From NCBI RefSeq assembly GCF_002005425.1, contig NZ_CP019704.1:2872001-2936000 (forward strand): a stretch of 64,000 nucleotides of DNA, read 5' to 3'. Positions 35,901 through 44,297 of this stretch are shown here, one piece after another. The position numbers and the translations under genes were made by a program. The notes under the pieces are model-generated. The model made no database searches, was not told the DNA's origin, and saw nothing but the letters and a program-made list of their open reading frames with translations. Positions within the stretch are counted from its first letter, which is position 1; every line of letters starts with the position of its first letter. The DNA is from Polaribacter sp. BM10. Its GTDB lineage: Bacteria > Bacteroidota > Bacteroidia > Flavobacteriales > Flavobacteriaceae.

Positions 35901-36685
35901 ATGGGCCATGTGATGCAGATCAAAAAACCGAGTGGGGAGAAGTAGAGGATTACTCGATAACAGTAACAGAGCCGGAAATTGATATAAGTAATATTTCTGT
36001 ACAGACGACGTCAGAAACTTGTGTAGGTGAAAATGACGGAATAATTAAAGTTGACGTAAATCAAACATCTTTTACTTATAATGTAACTGTAACGGGTGGT
36101 TCAACAGTTTTAAATTCTCAAATAAGCGGTTCGTCAATAATGTTTGAAAATTTAAATCCAGGAATTTACACTGTTTGTATAGAGACAGAAGAACTAGAAT
36201 ACACACAATGTTTTGAAGTAGAAATTATAGCAGCGCAACAAATTTCTTTAAAAGCAACTGCAGAAAACGGATTAAGAAAATATACTTTTAACGTTGCCAA
36301 GGGTACTGCGCCTTACAATGTGTTTTTAAATGAAAAACTTGTTAGAGTTTCTAACGATACTAATTTTGAAGTCGAATTTAAAGAAGGTGGTAAGCTAGAA
36401 ATAAAAACGGCTAAAGAATGTGAGGGCGTTTTTAAGACAACGATAGAAGATGTTTTATTGTTGAAAAACCCAGTTGTAGATGCTGTAGAGTTATTACTTC
36501 CAATAGGAACCGAAAAAAGTACAATAGACGTTTTGATTTTTGATGTTCAAGGTAAGAAGGTATATCAGAATACAGAAAAGGTGCAAGATAATTCTGTAAC
36601 TATTCCGTTTAAAAATTATGCAAAAGGAATCTATATTTTAAAATTATCAATAGATGTGAAACCCATTAAATTATTAAAAGAATGA
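32960..36685 (+). CDS. Secreted zinc metalloprotease (M12-like), T9SS client
   Basis: 1241 residues. It has a signal peptide (MVIKLNKLLITAFLACLSFG), then a propeptide region, and a reprolysin-like catalytic domain with HEMGHQFGATH (His347, Glu348, His351, His357) and a Met-turn STIMGYAGIC. An Ig-like region follows, then a fibronectin type III domain (about 757-847, NPNTEYYWRVKG), a GEVED domain (about 914-1003, CYVFIDWNRDFIFD ... EWGEVEDYSI), and a C-terminal T9SS type A sorting domain (about 1167-1241, IFDVQGKKVYQN ... YAKGIYILKL). It should be exported by the T9SS and be cell-surface or extracellular. The frame extends 34 codons upstream into the lipB start region, but the signal peptide fixes the start at 32960. 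It overlaps the next lipoprotein gene by 4 bp. Confidence 0.9.
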   Translation: MVIKLNKLLITAFLACLSFGVQGQEIWQKIDRNNSTLQKKELRSFKNFPDKFSLYNLDVNQVKTNLNSKAKTAFTTIKLPNSEGDLELFKLKESSNFEKGLAEKFPSIKSYTAIGITNPTSFAKVSVGLDGFHAVIFSTNGKTVYVDPYSKDNKEYIVYKTSDLKEEDHHFKCDVEEVANKQIVSEIAAKSLNDGNLRTFRLALVCSGEYAQFHLNNQGISAAASDSEKKAAVLSAMNTSMTRVNGLFEKDLAVKMVIVANNDEVIFLDPDTDNITDGDPDEMIDEVQTIADARIGTANYDIGHIFSIGGDGLAGLGVVCVTGQKAKGVTGRSSPIGDPYDIDFVAHEMGHQFGATHTQNNDCQRTNTTAVEPGSASTIMGYAGICAPNVQGQSDDYFHAVSIKQMQNVIASTASCATLTSNNNSAPVASAGLDYSIPKSTPFVLRGNATDADGVSSLTYNWEQTDNEVGAMPPNSTNNVGPMFRSLPSKVSSDRYMPELATVISGSVSSTWEVLPSVAREMNFSLLVRDNNNTGGGTSRDDMIVTVEDADAFTVTSQNTATVWDAGSSQTITWNKGTTDVAPINCANVNIRLSIDGGLTFPIILAANTANDGSEVISVPNNVTTQARILVEAADNIFYNVNSVDFEIESTTPSFLITDTSGELSACNTGNQTVDYSLNLDFINGYSENVTFAATGNPSGSVVSFNPTSINSDGNVTLSVSNLDGITAGDYEINIAANSASVNQTINLNLNITDANLAVTTLLTPTNQATEVSLIEILTWQEDVNASSYNVEVSSNSNFTDIVSSGTSSTNNYQVNNLNPNTEYYWRVKGVNNCNEGAFSTPFRFTTETPEYCAATYTDEAGGSEHITNVTFNSINNTSGNDTVDGYQDFTAINTNVFRNETYTITVTFDTAGFQDHCYVFIDWNRDFIFDKETERYDLGTKLEDISTATFSINVPSDAKFGKTTMRVLIEYDDPDDGFGDGPCDADQKTEWGEVEDYSITVTEPEIDISNISVQTTSETCVGENDGIIKVDVNQTSFTYNVTVTGGSTVLNSQISGSSIMFENLNPGIYTVCIETEELEYTQCFEVEIIAAQQISLKATAENGLRKYTFNVAKGTAPYNVFLNEKLVRVSNDTNFEVEFKEGGKLEIKTAKECEGVFKTTIEDVLLLKNPVVDAVELLLPIGTEKSTIDVLIFDVQGKKVYQNTEKVQDNSVTIPFKNYAKGIYILKLSIDVKPIKLLKE

Positions 36686-37362
36686 GAAAATCAATAATTA
36701 TTTTTTGTGCATTTTGCATTAGCTTTTTTTTGGTAAGGTGTTCTAAAAAACAACCCGCTAATCAAGCGCCAAGTATTGTTCAATTAACATTTCCTTCTAA
36801 AGATTTGTTATGCACAGACAATACAATTGCATTTAATTGGAGTGCAGCTATCGATCCTGATAATGACGATTTAGAATATAATCTTATAATTGCTAAAGAT
36901 AGGCAATTAGTAGAAGTAATAGAAAATAGAACTATTTCTTCTACAGGTGCAACCATAACTTTAGAAAAGGCAACAGCTTTTTATTGGCAAGTAAGTGCTA
37001 TTGATGTTGTTAATAATCTATCTAGTAAATCAGAAATTTTTGCTTTTTTTACCAAAGGTGATGGTGTAACAAATTATGCTCCTTTTATGGCAGATTTAAA
37101 AACACCAACAGATAATGCAACAGTAAATGCAGGTAATTTAAGTTTAACTTGGGATGCTACGGATATTAATACAGACGATACTTTAACTTACGAAGTGTTT
37201 TTTGGTGAAGATGACGTAATTAATTCTGTGGCTACATCTCTATCTGAAAAAATGTATGATGTTTCTGTAACTTCTGGTAAAACATATTCATGGAAAGTGA
37301 ATGTTACAGATAATTCAGGTGCAACTTCAATAGGTCAAATTGCTACTTTTTCTGTAAATTAA
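36682..37362 (+). CDS. Lipoprotein with two FnIII-like domains
   Basis: A 226-residue lipoprotein (lipobox LVRC, Cys20) with two similar beta domains: residues of about 30-125 (TIAFNWSAAIDPDNDDLEYN, TAFYWQVSAID) and 135-226 (LSLTWDATDINTDDTLTYEV, TYSWKVNVTDNSG). They resemble fibronectin type III / cadherin-like folds. It overlaps the protease gene by 4 bp and is translationally coupled to it. A surface partner, docking protein or inhibitor of the protease is possible, but this is inference from position. Confidence 0.82.
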   Translation: MRKSIIIFCAFCISFFLVRCSKKQPANQAPSIVQLTFPSKDLLCTDNTIAFNWSAAIDPDNDDLEYNLIIAKDRQLVEVIENRTISSTGATITLEKATAFYWQVSAIDVVNNLSSKSEIFAFFTKGDGVTNYAPFMADLKTPTDNATVNAGNLSLTWDATDINTDDTLTYEVFFGEDDVINSVATSLSEKMYDVSVTSGKTYSWKVNVTDNSGATSIGQIATFSVN

Positions 37363-37372
37363 AAAAAAACAC

Positions 37373-37409
37373 AAAAAAAAGCCTCATCAATTTGATGAGG
37401 CTTTTTTTT
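37373..37409. terminator. Bidirectional terminator, protease unit / pruA
   Basis: The 9-bp stem GCCTCATCA/TGATGAGGC is flanked by A8 and T8, so it ends both convergent units. Confidence 0.9.
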
Positions 37410-37421
37410 GTTTAAAATATA

Positions 37422-39047
37422 TTATCCTAAGAAAGGATATTTGTAATCTGTTGGTGTTACAAATGTTTCTTTTATCAATCTAACAGAAGTCCAACGTAAT
37501 AAGTTTTGAGCAGAACCAGCTTTGTCATTTGTTCCAGAAGCTCTTGCTCCTCCAAATGGTTGTTGTCCTACAACAGCACCTGTTGGCTTGTCGTTAATAT
37601 AGAAGTTACCTGCAGCGTTTTCTAAAGCTTTTGATGCTTTTTCTACAATATATCTATCCGTAGATAAAATTGCACCTGTTAAAGCATATTCTGTAGATTC
37701 ATCAACTAGTTTTAAAGAAGCTTCCCATTCTGCATCTTCGTATAAATAAATTGTCATAACAGGGCCAAAAAGCTCTGTTGTCATAGTTGCAAATGTTGGT
37801 GATTTAGCTAAAATAACAGTTGGTTCTATAAAGTATCCAACAGATTTATCGTAGTTACCTCCAATAATTACTTCTGCATCTTTATCTTCTTTTGCGATAT
37901 CGATATACTTGGCAATTTTGTCGAAAGAACCTTCGTGTATTACTGCATTTACAAAGTTAGTTGGATCTTCTGGAGTACCCATTTTTAACTCAGAAATTTG
38001 CGCTTCTAAGTGTTTTTTAACATCGCCCCAAATAGAAGTAGGAATGTAAGCACGTGATGCTGCAGAACATTTTTGGCCTTGATACTCAAACGCTCCTCTT
38101 GTAATTGCTGTTGCAATTTGTAACGGATTTGCAGAATTATGTGCCCAGATAAAATCTTTACCACCAGTTTCTCCTACAATTCTTGGGTAGGTTTTGTATG
38201 TATGAATGTTTGTTCCAATTTGTTTCCATAGTTCTTTAAAAACAAAAGTAGAACCTGTGAAATGTAATCCAGAAAAATCTGGAGACTCTAAAACGGTATC
38301 AGAAATCATAACAGGATCACCATAAACAACGTTAATTACACCGTCTGGTAAACCAGCTTCTTTAAATAAGTCTACAATTACTTGTGCAGAATATGCTTGG
38401 TGGTCAGAAGGTTTCCAAACAACAACATTACCCATTAAGGCAGCAGATGCTGGTAAGTTGGCAGCGATAGAAGTAAAATTAAAAGGAGAAATTGCATATA
38501 CAAAACCTTCTAATGGTCTATATTCTAATCTGTTCCAGATTCCTGGTGCAGATGCTGGCTGATCTTTAAAAATATCAGTCATATATTCTACATTAAACCT
38601 AAAGAAATCTATCATTTCACAAGCAGCATCAATTTCTGCCTGATGTACGTTTTTAGATTGTGCAATCATTGTTGCAGCATTCATTTTTGCTCTGTAAGGT
38701 CCTGCTAATAATTCTGCAGCCTTTAAGAAAATAGAAGCTCTTTCCATCCAAGAAACAGAAGACCAAGCCTCTCTTGCAGCTAAAGCTGTAGAAATAGCAG
38801 ATTCTACGTGAGATTTGTCTGCTGTATGATATTGACCTACTACATGTTTATGATCATGCGGAGGTGTAATGTTTTTTGTGTTACCAGTTCTAACTTCTTC
38901 TCCATTAATATGCATTGGCACATCAATATTGTCGTTAAACATGGTTTTGTAAGTTGCTAATAATTCTTCTCTTTCAGGAGAACCCGGAGCATAGCTTTTT
39001 ACTGGTTCGTTTACTGCTTTTGGAACATTAAAAAATCCTCTTGCCAT
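37422..39047 (-). CDS. pruA: 1-pyrroline-5-carboxylate dehydrogenase
   Basis: 541 residues, an aldehyde dehydrogenase oxidising pyrroline-5-carboxylate / glutamate semialdehyde to glutamate in proline catabolism. The N-terminal MARGFFNVPKAVNEPVKSYA, VWKPSDHQAYSAQ, the catalytic-Glu region RIVGETGGKDFIWAH and the nucleophile Cys in EYQGQKCSAASRAYIP are typical of the PutA-C/PruA type. A proline dehydrogenase partner is not in the window. It has its own promoter and terminator. Confidence 0.95.
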   Translation of the reverse strand: MARGFFNVPKAVNEPVKSYAPGSPEREELLATYKTMFNDNIDVPMHINGEEVRTGNTKNITPPHDHKHVVGQYHTADKSHVESAISTALAAREAWSSVSWMERASIFLKAAELLAGPYRAKMNAATMIAQSKNVHQAEIDAACEMIDFFRFNVEYMTDIFKDQPASAPGIWNRLEYRPLEGFVYAISPFNFTSIAANLPASAALMGNVVVWKPSDHQAYSAQVIVDLFKEAGLPDGVINVVYGDPVMISDTVLESPDFSGLHFTGSTFVFKELWKQIGTNIHTYKTYPRIVGETGGKDFIWAHNSANPLQIATAITRGAFEYQGQKCSAASRAYIPTSIWGDVKKHLEAQISELKMGTPEDPTNFVNAVIHEGSFDKIAKYIDIAKEDKDAEVIIGGNYDKSVGYFIEPTVILAKSPTFATMTTELFGPVMTIYLYEDAEWEASLKLVDESTEYALTGAILSTDRYIVEKASKALENAAGNFYINDKPTGAVVGQQPFGGARASGTNDKAGSAQNLLRWTSVRLIKETFVTPTDYKYPFLG

Positions 39048-39087
39048 ATTGTATGATTTTAAGTTTTAATCTACTAATTTTGAGTTT

Positions 39088-39095
39088 CAAAGTTA
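39088..39095 (-). promoter_or_regulatory. pruA promoter, -7 element
   Basis: TAACTTTG on the minus strand fits TAnnTTTG, about 40 bp before the pruA start. Confidence 0.45.
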
Positions 39096-39203
39096 CAATT
39101 TTTGTTTCAATAAATTAAGTCGATTTTTAATCTCTTTTATTGAGAATAATTTAATTTTAGAGCTTCAATGTAAAAATTTTAATAATTAAATTTTAATTAT
39201 AAT

Positions 39204-39884
39204 ATGTGCACAGTTACGTACCTTCCTTTAGGTAATAACAATTTTATTTTAACGTCTAATAGAGATGAAACACCTTTAAGAAAAACATTACCACCTAAAG
39301 ATTATGTAGAAGATGGTGTGGTTTTAACATATCCTAAGGATGAAGTTGCTGGCGGAACATGGATTGGTTTAAGTGATAAAAAACGATTGGTTTGTTTGTT
39401 AAACGGCGGTTTTACGATTCATAAAAGAAAAGATTCTTACAAGATGAGTAGAGGTGTAATCGTTAAAAAAATATTAACAGAAGTTAATGCTGTTTCTTTT
39501 ATTAATCAATTTGATTTTGAAGGAATTGAGCCATTTACATTGATTCTTGTTGATTGGGAAAATAGTTTAAAAACTTTTGAATTGGTTTGGGACGGAGAGC
39601 AAAAACATTTTACAGAATTACCTCAAGAACCAAAAATTTGGTCTTCCTCTACATTATATACTGATGAAATGAAAACGCAAAGACGTATATGGTTTTCTGA
39701 GTGGTTGGCTATTAATTCGGTATTTGAGCAAGATAATATTCTTCAATTTCATCAGAATGAAAGTAAAGGTACTGCAGATATATCTTTAAAAATGAAACGT
39801 GATATTGTAGAAACAGTAAGTGTAACTTCAGTAAAAAAAGAAAGTTCTTCTGTAAATATGTTGTATTTAGATTTTGTAAATTAA
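39204..39884 (+). CDS. NRDE-family (TANGO2-like) protein
   Basis: 226 residues. The N-terminal MCTVTYLPLGNNNFILTSNRDE carries the NRDE signature, and Cys2 could be an N-terminal nucleophile as in Ntn-hydrolase-like relatives. EVAGGTWIGLSDKKRLVCLLNGG is conserved. The function of bacterial members is unknown; TANGO2 relatives have been linked to heme handling. Its stop overlaps the convergent DUF3667 gene by 4 bp. Confidence 0.85.
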   Translation: MCTVTYLPLGNNNFILTSNRDETPLRKTLPPKDYVEDGVVLTYPKDEVAGGTWIGLSDKKRLVCLLNGGFTIHKRKDSYKMSRGVIVKKILTEVNAVSFINQFDFEGIEPFTLILVDWENSLKTFELVWDGEQKHFTELPQEPKIWSSSTLYTDEMKTQRRIWFSEWLAINSVFEQDNILQFHQNESKGTADISLKMKRDIVETVSVTSVKKESSSVNMLYLDFVN

Positions 39885-41005
39885 TAAATTGCAAAAGAGA
39901 TTAAAGTAACTAAAACTACACCTAAAACTGCCATAATCATGTAGACAAAATTCAACATTAGAAATTTAAATAGTGTCTTTATGTAGCCTTGATTGTAAAA
40001 CTTTTTCATTGCTAAAAATAAGTAGGTTAAGAATATTAATATAAAAATAGAAGCGTTTTCTACTTTCATAAAAAAACTTAAAATATATACGATTGTTAGC
40101 AGCATAAAAAAAACAGTTTGTGTATGAAACACAAATATTAGATGGTCTACATATGTAAATTTTCTTCTAACATATAAAAGTTTTAAAAAGAGCGTAAATA
40201 ATGGTAGAAATATAAATAAAGAAATAGAGATATAAGACAGAGATTCGTTAACAAACTTATCATAACTATCATTGTCGTCCATTACTTTATTCATCACTTT
40301 TACTCTTTGATATAGAAATCTATTGTTAAAGTTTTTACTATATTTTAAAGAATCTAATGCATCATTTACATCTGTTTTTGGATGTTCTTTTTGAAATTCT
40401 AAAAATTTTTCTATTCTAGTTCCTTTTCCAAAACTAAAATTTCTTTTTTTCGCTTTTTTCTTTTTTATACTGTCATTTTCTTCCTTTTCTATGTCATCAA
40501 GAATTTTTTCTTTTTGTTTTTTAGAAATCGGAATAATAGACTTATCCAATTCCTTTTGCACAATTTTAGTAATAGAGTCTCTTTCTATTTCTGTATTGTT
40601 AATCTTTTCGTTAATACTTAATTCTTTTTGAACATCAGCCTTAACTAAAGCCTGATATTTTTTGTAATTAATTTTTAAACCTAAAATTAAAAATGAAATT
40701 ATAGAAACGGTAATGTAAAATCTAAAAGGATTGGAATACCTACTTCTTTTGCCTTCTTTGTAGTCTTTAGAAACTTTACCTGGGTTGGTAAGTAGCGGAA
40801 TTAAAGTTTTCCAAAACTTTGCATCAAAATTAAAAACACCATTAAACATTTCGTAAATAAAAGTTACAAAAGTTATTTTATCTCCTTTATTTTCTTGTCC
40901 ACATTCTGGGCAAAATTTTTCGTGACCGCTAAATGGATGCCCGCAATTTAAACAAGCAGGATCTTGAATTTTAGCAACTTTATTCTTTTTTTTAGCTAGT
41001 TTAAT
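39881..41005 (-). CDS. DUF3667 zinc-ribbon membrane protein, non-standard start
   Basis: The protein has an N-terminal zinc ribbon (CLNCGHPFSGHEKFCPECGQ, 40895-40954), a conserved ITFVTFIYEMFNGVFNFD segment, a basic GKVSKDYKEGKRSRYSNPF region, one early membrane segment, a charged central region of about 130 residues, and about four C-terminal membrane segments. This is the DUF3667 layout. The oddity is the start. The first ATG (40849) lies after the zinc ribbon. The frame upstream, open back to a stop at 41045-41047, contains no ATG, GTG or TTG. The best candidate is an ATT at 41003-41005, which overlaps the end of apaG. Function unknown. Confidence 0.7.
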   Translation of the reverse strand: MKLAKKKNKVAKIQDPACLNCGHPFSGHEKFCPECGQENKGDKITFVTFIYEMFNGVFNFDAKFWKTLIPLLTNPGKVSKDYKEGKRSRYSNPFRFYITVSIISFLILGLKINYKKYQALVKADVQKELSINEKINNTEIERDSITKIVQKELDKSIIPISKKQKEKILDDIEKEENDSIKKKKAKKRNFSFGKGTRIEKFLEFQKEHPKTDVNDALDSLKYSKNFNNRFLYQRVKVMNKVMDDNDSYDKFVNESLSYISISLFIFLPLFTLFLKLLYVRRKFTYVDHLIFVFHTQTVFFMLLTIVYILSFFMKVENASIFILIFLTYLFLAMKKFYNQGYIKTLFKFLMLNFVYMIMAVLGVVLVTLISFAIY

Positions 41006-41382
41006 AAGGCGGTAGTTGTTAATTGAAAAGTTGGGATATATACTTTAAATTGCTCGTAAGTTTCTAAGTTAATCATTGTGTAAAAACCTTTCATTGCGCC
41101 GATATTAGATGTTAAAAAACAACCAGATTTATATGTGTAATGATCGTTTGGTTCTAAAATTGGTGTTTGTCCAACAACACCTTCTCCGCTTACAATTTCA
41201 GTCTGATTTTGTGAATCAAAAATTTTCCAGAATCGATCTGTTAGTTTTACCTTGTTTTCACTTTGATTTGTAATCGATATAGTGTAAGAAAAAACATGAT
41301 GAAGCTTATTGTTTCTATAACTAGAACCATTGTAGTTAGTTTTTACAGAAATTTTTATGCCTTTTGTTACTAATTCTATCAT
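40996..41382 (-). CDS. apaG: ApaG-domain protein
   Basis: 128 residues, matching the ApaG/DUF525 fold: VTKGIKISVKTNYNG, VFSYTISITNQSENKVKL, FWKIFDSQNQTEIVSGEGV, VGQTPILEPNDHYTYKSGC and GAMKGFYTM are all characteristic. It is a small beta-sandwich protein; the cellular role is uncertain in most bacteria. I chose the Met at 41382 (MIELVTKG) because the 14 extra upstream residues are unlike the family. The stop overlaps the presumed start of the DUF3667 gene. Confidence 0.92.
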   Translation of the reverse strand: MIELVTKGIKISVKTNYNGSSYRNNKLHHVFSYTISITNQSENKVKLTDRFWKIFDSQNQTEIVSGEGVVGQTPILEPNDHYTYKSGCFLTSNIGAMKGFYTMINLETYEQFKVYIPTFQLTTTALLN

Positions 41383-41432
41383 ACATAGTAAAAGTAGTTT
41401 TTTTGATTTGTTTTTACAAATCAATTTACAAA

Positions 41433-42659
41433 TTAGTTATTTTGATTAAAGTAGCCTTTGCCAACACCAATAACTCTATCATACAAACTACCAATTGGTT
41501 TATAATACACCAAAACAGTGTATTCGTTTTCTGTTTCAAAAAAACTGCCGTTAATTTCGTTGGTGTTTAGAACGTTGTCTTTTCCTACGGATGCAAACGT
41601 ATAATTGTAAAAACCTTGTTTTAGTAAAATATTTGCTCTGTATGTATTTGTTTTTGGGTCAAAATACATTCTGTTGTCATCAGAAATAGTAAAATTATTA
41701 AATGCGCCATAAATATAAAGTTCCTTTTCTTTAAACATTTCTTCTACTTCTAATGTAAAATGCATTAAAGCGTAATCTGCTTCTGTGTTACTGTTGTTTA
41801 CTTCTAAATTTCTGACTAGAAATTGTCCGTTAATATCAGGGTTGTAGCTATATTGTCTGTATTTGTTATATGTAAAAGGATAAATATAATGATGATAAAT
41901 ATCGTCTCTTAAAACTTTTACAATATTTAAACTTGTATTTCTTATTAATTTACTATCAAAGTTTAAATATTCATTTCCACCCCAAAAATTTGTTTTATTT
42001 GTGTAAGTATATAATAACTGATTCGGTTTATAAAAAGTAGGTGATAAATTGCTAATTGTTTCTTGCCAATTATTATTTTTTAAAATGGTAACATTAATTT
42101 CTTGGTTAGGATTATTTATTCTCAATCCGTTATAGTTTACTGAAAATTGAACAGTTTGTTGTGTATTTAACGTCTTCGTATTTCTGCTTCTAACAACAGA
42201 AACTGGCACAATTGCTTTGTCTTCATATAATACAAATCTTCTAGAAAATACAACTTCATCATAAGTATTTAAAACCGATATTAAGTAATTACCGCTTTTA
42301 GTAATTGCTGTATTTGTGTTAGGTATTTGAACTTTATAATGTGTGTAATTTTGCAATGTATTAAAAGAATTTGTAACATTTATAATTGTATTTTGATCAA
42401 AACCATTTATAAACTGGCTAGAAAGTAATCGGCTTTTTTTCCAATCGTGCGTTTTTCTTTCTATTTTATATTGATATTCTTTACTATCTGCATCTAAATC
42501 ATCAAAAGAAAGTTCTAAAGTTGTGCCTAGAGGAACAATAGCAACAAAATTGTTTTCTTGTAGCGGCCTTAATTGAACTGTTTTAATGTTTTGTGCATTT
42601 GTAAGTGAACAAAAAATTAAAAAAATAAAAGTTAATTTCTTAAGGATGAATTTTATCAT
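41433..42659 (-). CDS. T9SS plug-like protein (DUF5103)
   Basis: 408 residues with a signal peptide (KKLTFIFLIFCSLTNAQ). The N-terminal beta domain (PLGTTLELSFDDLDADSKEYQYKIERKTHDWKKS, read in parts) and the later LYIYGAFNNFTISDDNRM, YRANILLKQGFYNY and YKPIGSLYDRVIGVG belong to DUF5103. In F. johnsoniae a protein of this family is the Plug that closes the SprA channel of the type IX secretion system when idle. By family it should sit in the periplasm at the outer membrane. It is upstream of apaG on the same strand (50 bp). Confidence 0.85.
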   Translation of the reverse strand: MIKFILKKLTFIFLIFCSLTNAQNIKTVQLRPLQENNFVAIVPLGTTLELSFDDLDADSKEYQYKIERKTHDWKKSRLLSSQFINGFDQNTIINVTNSFNTLQNYTHYKVQIPNTNTAITKSGNYLISVLNTYDEVVFSRRFVLYEDKAIVPVSVVRSRNTKTLNTQQTVQFSVNYNGLRINNPNQEINVTILKNNNWQETISNLSPTFYKPNQLLYTYTNKTNFWGGNEYLNFDSKLIRNTSLNIVKVLRDDIYHHYIYPFTYNKYRQYSYNPDINGQFLVRNLEVNNSNTEADYALMHFTLEVEEMFKEKELYIYGAFNNFTISDDNRMYFDPKTNTYRANILLKQGFYNYTFASVGKDNVLNTNEINGSFFETENEYTVLVYYKPIGSLYDRVIGVGKGYFNQNN

Positions 42660-42806
42660 ATTTTTTAAAATACTAAATTTATTACGCTGTTATTAAAAGC
42701 AAAGACTGTACCTTTTTTATTAAAATTGTAAAATTAATAAGAATAATTATTCAAATATCAATTTTAATTAGGATGTTTTTATTTTTATTAAAAAAACAAC
42801 AAGGTT

Positions 42807-42830
42807 TTCTAAATAATAAATTATTTAGAA
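42807..42830. promoter_or_regulatory. 24-bp palindrome upstream of nqr
   Basis: TTCTAAATAAT (42807-42817) is repeated inverted at 42820-42830 around a 2-bp centre. It lies about 70 bp before the nqrA -7 box and may be an operator. Apart from this and the promoter, the 280-bp gap 42660-42943 shows nothing I can support. Confidence 0.35.
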
Positions 42831-42898
42831 TAAATATAAATAAGAATATTTAACCAAGATTAAGCCTCATTTATGTGAATCTTCATCGTCAAAATCTT

Positions 42899-42906
42899 TA
42901 TTTTTG
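42899..42906 (+). promoter_or_regulatory. nqr operon promoter, -7 element
   Basis: TATTTTTG fits TAnnTTTG and lies 37 bp before the nqrA ATG. No TTG is seen at the -33 position. Confidence 0.5.
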
Positions 42907-42943
42907 CTTGATTTTTTTAGATAACTAAACATTCCAATTTACT

Positions 42944-44293
42944 ATGTCAAAAGACATTCGTATTAAAAAAGGCTTAGATATTAAGCTTGTTGGCGTTGCA
43001 GAAAAAAATATTACTAAGGTTTCTCAAAGTAGTGTTTATGCAGTTAAGCCAGAAGATTTTCACGGAATAATACCAAAACTTACAGCCAAAGAAGGTGCAG
43101 AGGTAAAAGCAGGAGAATCACTTTTTCATTCAAAAAGTGACGAACGAATTTTATTTCCTAGTCCGGTTTCTGGTAAAGTAGTAGAGGTAATACGTGGGGC
43201 AAGAAGAAAAGTTTTAGCAGTTAAAATTGCTGCAGATGCTACACAAGTATATAAAGAATTTGGTACTAAAGATGCAAACAATATGTCTGCAGATGAGGTA
43301 AAAGATTATTTATTTGCTTCTGGTTGTTGGCCATTTGTAAAACAACGTCCTTATGATATTGTTGCAAATCCAAACCAAGCGCCAAAAGCAATATTTGTTT
43401 CTGCATATGCAAGTGCACCTTTAGCAGCAGACTTAGATTACACTCTTGCAGGTAAAGAAGCAGAATTACAAGCAGCTATAACAGCTGTTTCGAAATTAAC
43501 AGCTGGTAAAGTACACGTGTCTGTTGGTTCAAATTCAGTTTCTCCTTTATCAAAGTTAACAGGGGTAGAATTGCATAAAGTTTCGGGGCCGCATCCATCT
43601 GGTAATGTTGGTACTCAAATTGCAAAAATAGATCCTATTAATAAAGGTGAAGTTGTTTGGGTTATTACACCACAAGATTTAGTGATTATTGGTGAGTTAT
43701 TCTTAACAGGAAAGTTAAATTTAACTAGAACAGTTGCTTTAACAGGTTCTAAATTTAGCAAACCTCAATATGTAACAGCAATTGCTGGTGCATCGATAGA
43801 AGATTTAGTAGCTAATAATGTAGAAAACGATAATACTAGAATTATTTCTGGAAACGTACTTACGGGTAAAGAAGTAAAATTAGATGAGTTTTTAGGTTAT
43901 TACGACAATCAAATAACTGCAATCCCAGAAGGAGATGATTATGAGTTTTTTGGTTGGAATAAACCAGTTTTTAATAAAGTATCTACTTCTAGAGCATTAA
44001 CCTTTTCTTGGTTAAACCCTAAGAAAAAATACGATCTTAACACCAATACTAACGGTGAGCATAGAGCCTTTGTTGTTACAGGTTCTTACGAGCAAGTTTT
44101 TCCTTTAGATATTTATCCAATGCAATTATTAAAAGCATTTATGTATAAAGATTTAGATGAAATGGAAGCTTTAGGTGGTTACGAAGTAGCGCCAGAAGAT
44201 TTTGCACTAACAGAATTTATTTGTGTATCTAAACAACCACATCAGAAAATTATTCGTGAAGGTTTAGATTTAATGAGAGAAGAATTAGGATAA
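42944..44293 (+). CDS. nqrA: Na+-NQR subunit A
   Basis: 449 residues, peripheral quinone-related subunit of the Na+-translocating NADH:quinone oxidoreductase. The N-terminal IRIKKGLDIKLVGVAEK, KPEDFHGIIPKL and KSDERILFPSPVSGKVVEV match NqrA. FASGCWPFVKQRPYDIVA and GPHPSGNVGTQIAKIDPI are conserved. It is the first gene of a complete six-gene operon. Confidence 0.97.
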   Translation: MSKDIRIKKGLDIKLVGVAEKNITKVSQSSVYAVKPEDFHGIIPKLTAKEGAEVKAGESLFHSKSDERILFPSPVSGKVVEVIRGARRKVLAVKIAADATQVYKEFGTKDANNMSADEVKDYLFASGCWPFVKQRPYDIVANPNQAPKAIFVSAYASAPLAADLDYTLAGKEAELQAAITAVSKLTAGKVHVSVGSNSVSPLSKLTGVELHKVSGPHPSGNVGTQIAKIDPINKGEVVWVITPQDLVIIGELFLTGKLNLTRTVALTGSKFSKPQYVTAIAGASIEDLVANNVENDNTRIISGNVLTGKEVKLDEFLGYYDNQITAIPEGDDYEFFGWNKPVFNKVSTSRALTFSWLNPKKKYDLNTNTNGEHRAFVVTGSYEQVFPLDIYPMQLLKAFMYKDLDEMEALGGYEVAPEDFALTEFICVSKQPHQKIIREGLDLMREELG

Positions 44294-44297
44294 AGTT

